From Anisodus tanguticus (lineage: Eukaryota; Streptophyta; Magnoliopsida; Solanales; Solanaceae), in assembly GCA_034509755.1 (NCBI GenBank), contig CM067557.1, positions 44,388,001-44,452,000 on the forward strand: DNA of 64,000 nucleotides, given 5' to 3'. Below are positions 20,127 through 32,443 of the stretch, piece by piece. The notes under the pieces are model-generated. The model made no database searches. It was given only the letters and a program-made list of their open reading frames with translations, and was not told the origin of the DNA. Made by a program: the position numbers and the translations under genes. Position 1 is the stretch's first letter; the number at the start of each line of letters is the position of its first letter.

Positions 20127-22058
20127 ATGTCGTCCACCAAATCTTCTCCTTTTCATTATTCTGAGAACCACGACAACCCTTCAAGCTATTTCCATGGGAA
20201 AGAACATGCCTTCCCTACGACTCAGAAGATCGATTTGAACTCCACTGCTGCTGAAATCCTTCCTTCGAGTTTTAATTTCTCAAGAGATCTCCGTGTTAAA
20301 ACAACTTCGAATATGTCAAGAATTTTGAATCTAAGATAATAGCCAAGGTTCTTTCTGACGTTATAGAGGATTGTGGTTTTTATTCCAACATAGTTGTCGA
20401 ACAATCGATCTTTTAATGATTTATACTTACCCATTTATCATCGGTTTAAAGCTCCATATTCCAAAGATTATCAAAGACATTTGTCATTGCTATAGAATTT
20501 ATCTGGGCCAAGTTGCTACGCATATTTGGAGATTAGCCTCTATGTATATATATGTTAACCAATAATGTCGATATTCCATTTACTATAGATCACATTTTCC
20601 TCCTCTACTACCCTAAAGTTTTTCGAGGTGGAATTATCCATATATACCGTCAAGGAATCTATAGCCTCATTAACGTTGAAGACGACTTTATTACGGTTGG
20701 CTAACGCGCTTTATTTTAATCAAGACCGACCAAATCCACCAGCCTTCTTCAGACCCTTTCCCGAAAGTGTGGAATCCCTCCCGTGCGTATTTCTTACTGC
20801 AGATTTCACTTATTTGGCTTTCTTATGCAAATATTATAACTTTTTAGGCATTTTAGTTTAACCACAACTAATTGAAGGAATTTTTGAGTGGGTAGTCATT
20901 CTTCTTCGTGCATCCCCTGACATCACTCGATCATGAAAGAGTATCACCTCCGAGTGATAGAAGGAGAAATACCATGGTAAATTTTAGCCTTAACTCTTCA
21001 TTTTACCCCAATTTCCCATGATTCTTTTTCATTCTATCTTTTCGATTTTAGGGCTCTTAGTACAAAATTATACAGCCCAAAAAGTTCCATCCCATGCAAC
21101 CGCTTTGTCTAACATTCTCCACTCCGTTTCTAACAATCAAAAGTGGAAGAATTGAGATAAAGCTCTTGAGACACCGATGTGAATTGGTTCCTAGGTGAGG
21201 AATCGCCACCGGCTCATAGAGTCTTGGAAGGAGCTTTAAGCGGAAGCTAAAGCGGGTGTTATTCAGATCGATGTGAGGAAAAGGTGAACAATGACAATAC
21301 CGGCCCGGGGAGTCCTGGTGAGATTCTCCAACGATAGGGACAATCGTTCCTCCGAAGACTCTTCCAAGCAAATATCAATTTCAACTTCTAGTATTGACAC
21401 TGGGACATTTGCTTCTTCCCAACAAAAATCTCCTAATGATACCCTTGAAGCTTTCCTTACACATCGTGCAGAATTTTTTTTGCAGGTAAAATACTTCATC
21501 CTTTTTATTATTCTTTATGTACTTCGTGCTTTTTTACCAGATGCAATCCTTTTATCCATTATCATGCCAATGCTCTCTCCACTACGGATTTGACTAAAAC
21601 GATGGGCCCATCCTCTAATGGAGAGAAATTGACGGAGAAAATTTAGCATCTCAAAGTAAAAGTTGAAAACCTCCAAACTGATCTTAAAGACTCGGACTCT
21701 CTCGGGGCCTCACTCTGGTTGCTATTACAGGACGTTGTTGACTCTCTTTGAGATCGGAAGAATTCTCTTCAGGCTTTAATCTCTTCTTACATGACCCTTC
21801 AAGGAAGGACAACAAGGTTGACAATCAATTTGGTAGAAGCCCAAGGGTAGATCCACACCTCCGAACACGCCATCAATGAGCTCTAGGCTAAATACCAAAA
21901 TGGAAGCTTCTGAGGGATTTGGATATCCTTCTAAACTCATGGACGTGGCACTTAACTTCCACGATGCTGAGTTGTTGTTGGAAGCTATACGAGGAGATAA
22001 AGAGGATTAATATGCAAAATATGGTGAATAGGATGGTGATGATTATGAACCCTCCTAA
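20127..22058 (+). pseudogene. Antisense ORF (aORF) relic of the Tat-type element, plant-mobile-domain-like
   Basis: This relic lies between integrase and the 3' LTR, on the strand opposite to gag-pol. It opens with MSSTKSSPFHYSENHDN (ATG 20127). After frameshifts it shows DHIFLLYYPKVFRGGIIHIYR (about 20590-20650), NVEDDFITVG, a degenerate PFPESVESLP...TADF segment (about 20755-20815), an Asp/Ser-rich patch (about 21330-21430) and a probable coiled-coil region. It ends in an acidic tail, DGDDYEPS, before TAA near 22058. Tat-lineage elements such as Retand are known to carry an antisense ORF in this spot, and uncharacterised Solanaceae proteins share this FRGGIIHI/FPEKWN pattern. Many stops interrupt it. 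The assignment rests on my recall of the pattern and position, not on an alignment. Confidence 0.6.
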
Positions 22059-23170
22059 CTGATCTATTTATCTTTTATTTTTATTGACAACACTTGAAAC
22101 ACCCCCGTTGGACTATGGATCGGGCAGACTGTAACCTTTCGTGCAGGTTTATTTTAGTATTTTTTGTTACCGGGTCACTTTTGGGCATGATCAGTATCTT
22201 TTGTAATCGGATCTACTTTGGTATGAAAAAAGTATGAATGAAAATCTTTTCCCATTTGCAGCCTATGTGCAAGGCTTTCATCCTTTATTTATTTTCAAAT
22301 GCAAGTATTAGTTAAAGACTTTATTACTTTGCTTTATGAATCAGAATCTAACTTTGAGGTTTATTTTACCATAACAGGATAAGCTTTGAAAGTTTAAAAA
22401 CTTTTCGATAACCCAATTTAGTTCCAAATATGTATTTTTTTTTCATCTTAAATCGGGGCTTATCATGGCCTTCAAAGTTAATTCGGGACTTAACTAGATT
22501 TCGAACAAATTAAAACTTCTTGTACTTCTTGTATCCGAACCTTAACTTTTCGTTAAGGTTTTAATTAGAGAGGGATCTTATTTTTAATGGTGTTGTATAA
22601 GAGGACGTCTTCTATTCATTATGACACAAAAATTTTGATATATTTAAGATAATAACATACGATTTTATGCTCGCTATGGCAAAAATTTATTAATCATAAA
22701 AGAAATTTTTATTGATTTCTTTCACTTACAAATGTAAAGAATAATCCGGCTTCCATCTAGTGTGGTCAGTCCGGTTACATATACTTTGAACTTTTATGCA
22801 GTCCCATCATCTAGGAAGTCCCCAGCATTGGGCGCTTGCTTTCGTAAAATTTTCTTCACTTCATTTTGGGTGTATATGTATGGCCCCCCAGTATCTGAGA
22901 GTTCATGCTATGAAGACTAGGATATTGGATAGCTCTCTTCGGTAGTAAGACTATTAACATGCTTATTTCGTGATGTTACCTCGTTAAAAACCTTATCGGA
23001 AAAATCCAATTGGGACAAAAATTGGACGAAAAAAAAAAGAGTGCAGCGCATTCTTTGACCTACTACACATAGTACTTCTTCAAATGACTCACATTCCAAT
23101 TACTTGGAAGTGTATTTCCTTATTGGTCTGTTAGTTGATAAGCTTCTTTACCGGCAATACCGGTGATCGT
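22059..23170 (-). other. Gypsy internal spacer, no coding seen
   Basis: Untranslated internal part of the element between the antisense ORF relic and the integrase end. No domain recognised. Confidence 0.5.
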
Positions 23171-24152
23171 ATATGGTCCTTCTCAATTTGCTCCTAACTT
23201 TCCAGCAATACATTCTCGGGTACTCTGAGTGACTTTCCAGAGCACTAAGTCCCCGAGTTTGAAGTGTCGGAGATTTGTGCACTGGTTGTAGTAACTCTTC
23301 ATTCTTTGTTTTTGACTACCATCCGGACGTATGCTAAATCTCGATGTTTCTCGAGCAAATCCAGGTGCACGGACATTGATTTTTATTTGATATATTCTCA
23401 ACCTAGACATATCTTATGCTGAGAGTTCCTACTTCTACCGGGATCAAGACATATACAACATATACCATGGAAAAAAGAGTTTCTCCAGTACTCATTTTTG
23501 TTGTGATTCGATATGCCCATAATATCTCTGGTAGCATAGATGTCCAGTTTATTCTTAAAATTCTGGATTATAGTCTTGTTTGTTGACTCTAGTTGTCCAT
23601 TTCCACTGGGGTGATAGGAAGTAGAGGTGATCCGCTTGATATTTAAGCCATCTAGGAACTTTGTGACTTTGGCTCCAATAAAATTCCGGCCATTGTTACA
23701 AGCTATCTCCTTAGGGATGTCAAAACGACAAATAATGTGTTGCCAAATGAAGTCATTTACATCTTTCTCCTTATCTTTGTATAAGCTACAACTTCAACCC
23801 GTTTAGAGAAATAATCAATCATAAATATAATTTAACATATATGTCCTGGTGCCGCTGGCAAAGGTCCGACTATGTCCATCTCTCACTTCATGAACGGCCA
23901 CGAGGACACTATCGGATGCAATTCCTCACCCGATCGGTGTAACAATTGTGCATGGTGCTGACACTTATCACATTTCCTTACAAATATTTTTGTATCTTCT
24001 TCGATCCCGGGCCAATAATAACCGACCCTCAAGAGCTTCCTCATTAAACATTCCGCTCTCGAATGATTTCCACAAATGCCTTCATGGACTTCTCTTATTA
24101 CGTAATCAGCTTCATCGGGGACTACGCACAGGGTAGGGGACCATAAAAACAC
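23171..24152 (-). pseudogene. Gypsy integrase, broken
   Basis: The N-terminal zinc-binding module is visible in 23883-24152 (HEGICGNHSRAECLMRKLL, then CDKCQHHAQ), giving the HHCC finger. The C-terminal tail (NLRHFKLGDLVLWKV) is in 23183-23410. The core between them (about 23400-23880) has only short open stretches. Integrase would insert the cDNA in the nucleus; this copy cannot encode a complete enzyme. Confidence 0.85.
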
Positions 24153-24545
24153 CTATAATAAAGTTTTTTGTCTACGACATAGTACCGGACAACTTTGGTT
24201 CTTAGGGCTCGGATGCTTTCAGGTCCTCTGGGAGTTTCCGTTCACGAGGTAATCCAAGAACTCATTTCTCCAATACTAAGTTAGGTTGGTTGAATTTACA
24301 TCATCGTACCCAACGGGATCCAGCGCTAATGCAATAGTTGAACAACTGACTCGGTTTTGGAACCCTCATCTTTCGTGTTGGAACATAAGTTTGCGAGTGC
24401 ATCTACCTCTATATTTTTTTCCAGAGTATATGTACCACCGTTCATTCTTGAAAATGAGACATTAGCTTCAGAGTATTTTTAAGGTATCTTGACATGCGCT
24501 CATCTTTGGCTTCGAACACTCTGTGGATTCGGTTCACTACCAAGA

Positions 24546-24827
24546 TTAGTCGCACTTGACTTTAATAATTTGTGAGCTTAAACCTCGGGCCAGCTCCAAA
24601 CTTGCAACCAAAGCCTCATACTCTACTTCGTTATTAGTCAAAAGAGTATTATGTATTGCTTGCCTTAAAATTTCACTAGTGGGAGTTAGCATTACTACCC
24701 TGAGACCGCTCCCCATGACATTGGAGGCACCATCAGTGTGGAGTGTCCAGATCCTAGGGGTAGTCCCCGAGACCAAGATAGCCTCATTTTCCGCCTGTGG
24801 GGTTACTCCCGAACTAAAATAGGCCAC
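24546..24827 (-). pseudogene. Second RNase H domain of a Tat-type gypsy element
   Basis: Contains the pattern WTLHTDGASN (first catalytic Asp), TNNEVEYEALVASLELAR (catalytic Glu) and a terminal IKVKCD (third Asp). This extra RNase H, placed between the normal RNase H and integrase, is characteristic of the Tat branch. It is flanked by stops in the same frame. Confidence 0.85.
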
Positions 24828-25030
24828 AAAGTCCTGAGAGGACTTGTGACTTTATCGCAGTTCATGATCTATATTCAATGTCAAATTCACTCAATTCTAC
24901 CATCCATTTAAGCCAAGCGCCCGGAAAGTTCGAGTTTATGCAATATATTTTTAAGAGGTAACGTAGTTACTACGGCAATTGGGTGACATTGAAAATACAA
25001 TCAGAAACTTTCGCCAGGACATTACTAAGG

Positions 25031-25264
25031 CTAAAACCAACTTTTTGAGTAACAGGTGTCGGTCTCGACCTTTGACATTACTCTACTTACGTAATAGATA
25101 GAAAATTGTGTACCTTTTTCCTCCCTAACTAGAACTGCACTTACCGCTACCTCCGAGACCGCCAAATATATAAGTAGTTGTTCTCCGTCCTTTGACTTTG
25201 ACATGAGCAGATGACTTGATAAATACATTTTCAGATCCCGTAGAAGCTGTTGGCATTCGGGCAT
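25031..25264 (-). pseudogene. Gypsy reverse-transcriptase RNase H segment
   Basis: Open stretch with LLIYLAVSEVAVSAVLVREE and IYYVSRVMSKVETDTCYS, the tether/RNase H region of gypsy polymerases. Truncated by stops on both sides. Confidence 0.8.
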
Positions 25265-25316
25265 CCAAATAAAGTCATTTTTCTTATTCCGAAATGAGAA
25301 GAACCTGTGATTTTTT

Positions 25317-26090
25317 TTATGACCGGGAGATAAACCTTCTCAAGGCCGCCACTCGTCCGATAAGTCGTTGTACTGCTTTCACATCTTCAAGTGTGTCCGG
25401 TATATCTTTGATAGCCTTTATTTTATCAGAGTTTATCTCGATCTCTCTATGGAAAACCAAGAAACCCAAGAATTTATCAAAGCCAACCCTAAAAGCACAT
25501 TTTTTGGGGTTCAGTTTCATATTATATTTCTTTAGCACCTCAAAGGTTTTATGCAAGTAACTTAAATGGTCCTCTGCACGGAGGCTCTTAACAAACATAT
25601 CATCTATATATACTTTCATTGTTTTTCCTATTCATTTCTCAAACATTTTATTTTCTAACCTTTGATACGTGACACCAATATTTTTAGCCCTAAAGGCATA
25701 ACGTTATAATATTAAGTACTTAAAGTAGTTAAGAAATATATTTTTTCTTAGTCTTTTGATGCATCCTTACTTGGTTATACCCAGAATATACATACATCGA
25801 GAAAACTCATGATCTCATGTTTGAATGTAGCATTGATCATTTGATCAATGTTCAGTAGCGAAAACGAATCTTTAGGATATTCTTTATTCAAATCATTATA
25901 ATCAATGCACACTCTAAACTTGTTTCCCTTTTTAGGTACTACAACTACATTTGCTAACCAATTCGGATATTTTACTTCTCGAATTGACCATATATTAAGT
26001 AATTTAGCTATCTCTTCTTTAACAAATCTATTGTGGAGTTCGGCTATCGGCGTTTTTTCTGTTGTACTAGAGGGAAACTAAGATCCAGGC
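25317..26090 (-). pseudogene. Gypsy reverse transcriptase, broken
   Basis: The palm end is clear in 25317-25619: VYIDDMFVKS (YxDD catalytic motif), HLSYLHKTFEVLKKYNMKLN, PKKCAF, KFLGFLV and IKAIKDIP. Upstream pieces to about 26090 are in disrupted frames. No intact polymerase can be made. Confidence 0.85.
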
Positions 26091-26553
26091 CCAACTTATG
26101 AGTTGTGACTTCGGAGGGAATGCATGTAATATCTTCATGAGACCATGCAATACAACCAATGTTAGATATAAGATATATAATAATTAAATCTCTAAGCCCC
26201 GGGATTAACCCGATACCCAGTTACCTTCCTATCAGGGGTTTTCGAATGTAGTGTAATCTACTCCAGTTCTTCTATAGTGGATTTGGTGGCATCTGATTCA
26301 TCTGGTACCTGAAAGTATTTGGGTACTTGATACCGATCCAAAAACTCCTCATCTAGATAAGTTGATTTTGTTTCCACCGACAGAACATGGTGAACATCTT
26401 TTGGCATCGGCTCCGCTTTCTATAGTTGCTATTTGGGGTATGTCACCTCCTATGGTTCCTCTATGGCGTACATTTCCTTGGTAGTAGGTTGTTCACCTTA
26501 TATTTGTTGAATCTCCACGGTGTAGGGAATTTCACCAATAGGTGTAATGTCGA

Positions 26554-26769
26554 TCATATCGCCTTCATATCATGTATCCACGATCTTTCGAATATTGCAT
26601 TATACTTGATATCGACATCGAGGATATAAAAATTTGTTATTTTAATAACCTCATTCGCGTCCACCGGTAGATCCACTTCCCCTTTTGTTGTTGCGCTTGA
26701 CATGTTTAAACATGGGAGGGTTCTGGCAGTCAGAACTATCTTGTCTACCATATTCATTTCTTCTACCAC
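26554..26769 (-). pseudogene. Gypsy protease region, broken
   Basis: Open stretch with GEVDLPVDANEVIKITNFYILDV and YNAIFERSWIHDMKAI, the family's sequence downstream of the protease active site (YNAILGRPWLH in relatives). The DSG/DTG active-site motif is not in a clean frame. Confidence 0.65.
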
Positions 26770-27705
26770 CTTCAGACGGATTATATTAGTTGAGCTTTCC
26801 GGGATTAATTGAAACTCTTTTCACCTAGAAACAATCGATGGGTACCGTGATCACCAGTGCATCATTGTGAGAAAAGATTACACTTATAGCATCTTCTTCG
26901 GTGAACGTAATAGTATGTTCATCGGGTATCTCTCCGAACCTCTTCTTCAGTGAAAGATGTAGCGGCAATCATTGATCCACCATAGATCATGTTCATAACA
27001 TGAGGTGGTGCAACTGGATTTGACTTATTTTCCGCGGGCTCATAATTGTTTCGAACTCTCTCACTCAAGTATTCCTGGAGATGGCCCCTGCTTAGGAAAT
27101 TCGCAGTTTTATGCTCGTGAGTGTCATGGAAATCACACCAGATGGACTAATCTCTCTTGTTAGGATTGGATTGCAGTGGTTTCGATGGACGAGACACCGG
27201 ATGAGTTCTCAGTACCGCCACCATTTGCTCTTCATCAATGTTAAGTTATACTTGAATAATTTTTGGTACCCTGTACCCTTAGATGAGTTACCTTTATCGG
27301 AATTCACCAATCCTTAATTGTTTTGTTCATGACCTCTTTTGTTATTTGACTTTTCAAATGAGCGAAAATATTGTCTTCCTCCCTACTTTCGGGAGTAGGA
27401 TAAGGTTAGTAACGGTTCTTTGAGGAATTCTGGTCAGTTCAATTATCATACTTTGTGAAGATACTCCCGACTTTAGATCCTAGCATATAATCCTCAATCT
27501 GGATCTTAAATTCATATCGATTGTTCATGTTCACCCAAGTTGTAGCCTTCTAAACGATTTCCTTAAGCTTCCGGGAAGCATCTAAACTCGAAGGGTTCAA
27601 AACCTTTGTGAAAGCCTCTGCAGCCCATTCATTCGGAACTACGGATAATAGCATTTACTCCTTCTGGAATCGTGTGATGAAGTCCCTAAGGAATTTTGAT
27701 TCTCC

Positions 27706-28523
27706 CTATACAATGTGAAAAATATCTGCCTTGCGTGTCTTCACCTTCCGAACCCCCGCATGAGCTTTTATGAACATATCGACGAGTTGAGCGAACGATC
27801 CGATTGAATGCTCGGGGAGTTGTGAATACCATGTCAAAGCTCTCATAGCAAGTGTTTCAACAAACTTCTTGATCAGAACCGATTCTATTTCGTGTTCTCT
27901 TAGATCATTTCCTTTCATGACCGTAGTATAGGCCATTATATGCTCATGTGATCGATGGTTCCATATATTTGGCTACAAATGACATTTTGAACCTCTTGGG
28001 AATCAGTTCGGCGCAATCCTCCAGCTTATATACTAATTGAATATACTTCTTCATCTCCGGACCGTCTACCACCAGAGGAGCCTCCGGTATTTGATTGAAC
28101 TAGCACCTAAACTCTGGGCGATTTTTTTGCCTTCTCAGCATTGGTATCAACTTTGATCGTCATGTCTTTCATGAATTTTAAGATATTTTCTTGGAATTAA
28201 TCTCCATGGGGGCTTCGCTTTTTGAACTGTCATTCGTTGATGTCATTACCAAATTCTCCATTAGCATTTGGTGGAGGTATCGGTTCGCCAATTGGAGTGC
28301 TGCCAGCATTCTTGGACATGTACTCTACTTGAAATCGCATCAGACGCTCTAGATGTGCACTCATAGAAGCATTATGCGCCCTAAGATTCTGTATGACCTC
28401 TTCAGGTATTTTATCAGTGGGAACATCCTCATGCTGAGTCTGTCCACCTCCAGAAGTGGTTCCGTCTGCAAACATCGGGTCTCTTGGGATTGTGGTTCCT
28501 ATTGGTAAACCATCCGATCCCAA
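27706..28523 (-). pseudogene. Gypsy gag, broken
   Basis: The start is preserved in 28230-28523 (MGSDGLPIGTTIPRDPMF...IQNLRAHNASMSAHLERL). A second piece (27706-27936) has the retrotransposon-gag signature FVETLAMRALTWYSQLPEHSIGSF. Stops separate them. Gag would form the cytoplasmic particle. Confidence 0.8.
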
Positions 28524-28661
28524 TGGGACATTGTTTGTGTTGTAATCGATGTTGCTACTGCTTTTGCGTTCTCCTATTCATGTCGTATGTTTGATCTAAA
28601 CAAAGAATAAGACTCAAAGAGAAAATTAGGTTAGTAGAGGGGTCACTTGTGACATCATAAT

Positions 28662-28689
28662 TGTCCAGGCCCCACGGTGGGCGCAAAAC
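28662..28689 (-). other. Gypsy primer-binding site region
   Basis: The sense sequence after the LTR reads GTTTTGCGCCCACCGTGGGG, close to the TTTTGGCGCC-type site common in Tat elements but one G short. Confidence 0.6.
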
Positions 28690-29291
28690 TGTTTACCCGT
28701 AAAATGGTAGTTGAATTTGTATATGTGATCAAGGACACGTGGATCTCAAGTGACACGTTTGATAACGATTTTAGATAAGATACACTGTAATTAAGCAATA
28801 ATAATATAATAGAAAAAATGATTAGTCTGGGCCTTGTGATGACTTCTGTGCAGAATTCTGATAATGTGTATGTAAGCACAAAGATTGAGAAAAAAATGAA
28901 TAAGTGTCTTATATTCATTAGAATCTGATTGGTTACAATGGAACAATGTGTCATATTTATACATGAGCTACATGGGTACATAGCCCACGAAATATGTTAT
29001 AATTAATACATGAGAATGAATTTTGCAATAATTGAACAATCAATATCTCAATAAATATCATTAAAGCTCCATTGAAAGGTGTGACCGGTTTCAGTAACGA
29101 TCGTCCGTTGCAATTCAAACGGTTACTTCCGCTTGTTCGAGCCACCGGTGCCAAACATGCATGTGTTGCTCCCGGTATTGATTGAATGCTACCGGTAATG
29201 TCTCAAGCTGATATGGACTCGACTCATCATCAATCGCTACGTGTCACACTATAATTCGTACAGTTGTCTTATATGAATTTTGCTCTATACA
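28690..29291 (-). repeat. 5' LTR of the gypsy element
   Basis: Pair of 19198-19801. The plus strand begins TGTTTACCCGTAAAATGG and ends CTATACA, directly followed by the TSD TCTTA. Confidence 0.95.
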
Positions 29292-29371
29292 TCTTACAAT
29301 GGAAAAGAAGTCAAACAATCGCTTTATTTTTTAAGTGGTTAGGAAGCAATACAAAATTGCCATTGGATATA

Positions 29372-29490
29372 TTTTTTAAAATTTTTTTTCACTCCTTCCA
29401 TGAAGCCCACTTTGCTCTCTTGGTAACTCGAACCTGCAACCTTCTGGTTAGAGGTGGAGGGTGTTTACCATCTTAGCAACCCCTCTTTTC
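29372..29490 (-). mobile_element. tRNA-derived SINE with target-site duplication
   Basis: The minus strand reads AGAGGGGTTGCTAAGATGGT (A-box region), then AGGTTGCAGGTTCGAGTT (B-box), and ends in an A-rich tail. It is flanked by 15-bp direct repeats TTGCCATTGGATATA (29357-29371) and TTGCCAATGGATATA (29491-29505). The head resembles that of the TS-type SINE. Confidence 0.85.
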
Positions 29491-29505
29491 TTGCCAATGG
29501 ATATA

Positions 29506-31683
29506 GCAAAGTGAGAAAAGGAAAAATATGTGAATATTCACAAATTAAAATTCAGTTATATAGACTCCAAATGATTAAACTTTACTCGTATTCAGTAATT
29601 ATACTAGAGTAATAAAGGGAAGACATACTTCAACGATGATTATGCGATATATATTATTGCTTTAATTTTTAAACATCGGATTCGGATAATTATTTACCAA
29701 CTACAATCTCTAGCCTCTATTTGCAAAGACAAAAAAGAGAGAAAAATTATTTATCAACAATAAAAGAGTACATTAATTTTTCCCTTTCTAGTATTTTTTC
29801 ATTGGTTGGGACCATAAATTATGTGTAGCTTTTATTTGCCATCTTAAATATATGTTTTCGGCCAACAAAAGGTTTTACTAGCATGGCCTGCAGATTAATG
29901 AGAAATTTCAAATTTTCGGAAATATATTCAGCATGTTCTTTCCACTTTTTGCATCACCTCTTTTATTTTATTTTTTAAAATGAAATCAAAACTGGTGAGG
30001 TTTAGTTTGTAAATTATACGTACAATAAGATTAAGCATGATTTAAACTTGAAGTTTTGAAAATAACCTTTTATCGCATTCATAATTATAGAAGTTTTTCA
30101 GAAAGGTGTCAACAAATGAAAATAGATTTTACTTTCTCGTTGGTTCATAAATTTCCAAAAACTTTTAATTCAAAATCTATTACTTCCTTTGGTTTACTTT
30201 ATGTCATACTATTGGGAGAGCTGCATGTTTTACTTTAATTACGATTTGAATTAAAACATTAACTATTGTGACTTTAGTAGTTTTTATAGAATTTCTAAAT
30301 AGATAAAATTAAAATTCTATGTTTCGTTTTACATAAAATCAAATAAATTGACCCACTCACTTTGAATTCAGCCACATAAAACTACATAGAGGGGCAAGGA
30401 GTAGTGTTAGGAAATAGGTAAGAAGAAATTTGACATTTATACAAAGGTGGATACACCATAAAAAAGCTATAAATTTGAGCGTCATCTTTGCTCAAGTTGT
30501 ATATTAAGAGATCTACTAAATTTGTAAAAATATTGATTTTGAACATAGCAACTCAAACGTCACTTAATTCAATGGCATACTAAACTTTAAAATTTAAATT
30601 CTAAATACGTGCCTCCACGTTAACTAATCTATGTGGATGTCAATATTATTTTGGTAGCAAACAATTGACATGACATGTCGAGAAATCTTAAGAGATGAGG
30701 ATATTGTTGTCCCAACTCCCTATACATTTATTTGCTCACTACTCAACTTGCACCAGAGTGAGATATTTTGTGTCCTTTTTCTTGTTGAGGAATTATTGGT
30801 CATTTTCACGTAGATACTCTTATCTTTTTCTTTTTCCTTCAAAATTTTAATGCAAATAAAAATCCATGATTTTTCTACTTTTTTAAATAGAATTTACATT
30901 TTAGAAGTAGGGCGGTCTTGCTTGGCGCCTATGATCGGAAATAGAGTACAATATTAAAGATCGTCAAACTTTCAAGTGCTTTTTCTTTTGAGCATCATAA
31001 ATATATATGGTGGTTGACTCAAGAGAATTACATATTCATATTACTTTAAATCATAATTTTATAATTAAATATATTTAATAAGTCTTCCGATAAAATGTAC
31101 TTAGAAAAAAATCACATACTATACGACTAATAGTAGTATCAATGTTTTTTGGTGTGGAAGAAGGCTAAAACGTTGATAATACATTCTTGTCTTTTTTTGT
31201 AGAAAGCACTGAGAAAAGTCATGATTGATGGTCATGATTGAAAGTTGAAACATGAGAAATTCTCATAACTATTCAACGTTAAATGAGAGATTACATACTT
31301 TTAGAACAAAAATTAATATATTAACGATGTTTTATAGCAGATTTCATCCAAGATGAAATCCCTTCATTGGCCAACAACCTAGAGATTTCCCCCAAAATTG
31401 TCATACAAGAATCATGAATATCGAATAAAATAAACTCACTCATTTCAATGACTTTTCTACAAGTAACCATAATGAAAAAAACAGCGATTTTTCTTCCCAA
31501 ATCTTTACAAAAAACGCAAAAGGTATCAACAAAGAATACAAAAATGGATCATCGAAGAATTCAGAGAAGCTGAACTGAATTTTGCAAGAGAATTCGTTTG
31601 CCGAAATATGATTTCCTAGTATTTCATGAAAGTCAACATACCAATTTTGGTTTAACAGGACAGAGAGTTTTATAATAAAAAAG
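29506..31683. other. Gene-free AT-rich stretch
   Basis: No convincing ORF, RNA gene or repeat is seen over about 2.2 kb. Confidence 0.45.
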
Positions 31684-31865
31684 AGCTCCGGTGCACTAAG
31701 TTTCCGTTTTACTAAGTTTCCGTTATGTACGGGTCTACAAAAAACTGGTCACAAGTGTCTATTATACGCAACTTATTCTACATTTAAAAAAATTATTTTC
31801 ACGTCTCGAACCGGTAACCTCCTAATCACGTGACAACTCAATTTAGATTGCAATTTTGAAAGTAT
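31684..31865 (+). mobile_element. Au-like SINE, degenerate
   Basis: Contains AGCTCCGGTGCACTAAG, ACAAGTGTCTATTATACGCA, a T-rich middle with TTTTCACGTCTCGAACCGG and AACCTCCTAATCACGTGACA, in the order of the Au-type SINE. A 19-bp internal repeat (TTTCCGTTTTACTAAG) disrupts the head. Confidence 0.65.
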
Positions 31866-32005
31866 GGCTTCTAAAATCTCTAACATAACTTGGAGGGACA
31901 CTATTATGGTTATGATGCATATCAACAATTTACTTACATATTCTCTTAATTTTGTAAATATATTTAACTATTTATTTTTGGAGTTGTAGTTGCAAGAAAG
32001 TATTA

Positions 32006-32443
32006 GTCCCTCCATTTCAAAATAATTATTGCTTTCTCTTTTCTAAAGTCAAATTGATTAATATTTGAAGTTAAGTTATATTAGATCAACTTAATATGTT
32101 AATATTGAATTTAAATATTCAAAAATTATATGAAAATTATTGTAAGTTATAATTCTTCTCATGTTAATATGATGAAAAAAAACATTTTACCAACAAGAGT
32201 TGTGGTAGAGTGGTAAGTACTCGTCATCCTCACCAAAGGTTGATCAAGGAGTCACCTTTGTTAGGGATTGCTATAATCTAATGTCGGACTTTTTAGCACG
32301 AATCCGAATTTAGTCGGATCTCAATACGGGTATCAAACACCGATAGAAAATTCAAAAAAGTGTATTTTAAAAGGTTGATCAAAGTTTTCATAATTTGAAT
32401 CTCGAAAAAATGAAAGAATGACAAATAACTGGAACAGAAGGAG
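32006..32443. mobile_element. Stowaway-type MITE split by a SINE
   Basis: TA flanks both ends. The left end is GTCCCTCCATTTCAAAATAA; the right end reads TAACTGGAACAGAAGGAG. The two halves (32006-32190 and 32361-32443) are separated by a SINE of about 170 bp. Confidence 0.75.
32191..32360 (+). mobile_element. SolS-type SINE nested in the Stowaway MITE
   Basis: Begins CAACAAGAGTTGTGGTAGAG, continues with TGGTAAGTACTCGTCATCC, GGAGTCACCTTTGTTAGG, CACGAATCCGAATTTAGTCG and ATACGGGTATCAAACACCG, and ends A-rich. This is the order of a known Solanaceae tRNA-derived SINE. Family number not assigned. Confidence 0.75.

Larger units (their letters stand above)
19198..29291 (-). mobile_element. Ty3-gypsy retrotransposon, Tat (OTA) type, complete but decayed
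   Basis: About 10.1 kb, flanked by the perfect 5-bp TSD TCTTA (19193-19197 and 29292-29296). The LTRs are 604 bp (19198-19801) and 602 bp (28690-29291). In sense (minus) order it contains the 5' LTR, a primer site, gag, protease, reverse transcriptase, RNase H, a second RNase H of the type found in Tat elements, integrase, a long spacer with an antisense ORF relic, and the 3' LTR. All sense ORFs are broken into short pieces by stops and frameshifts, so it cannot move by itself. Confidence 0.95.

Noticed and set aside
21057..21499. Two minus-strand ORFs (78-104 codons)
   Set aside because: They lie opposite the plus-strand antisense-ORF relic of the gypsy element and show no domain.
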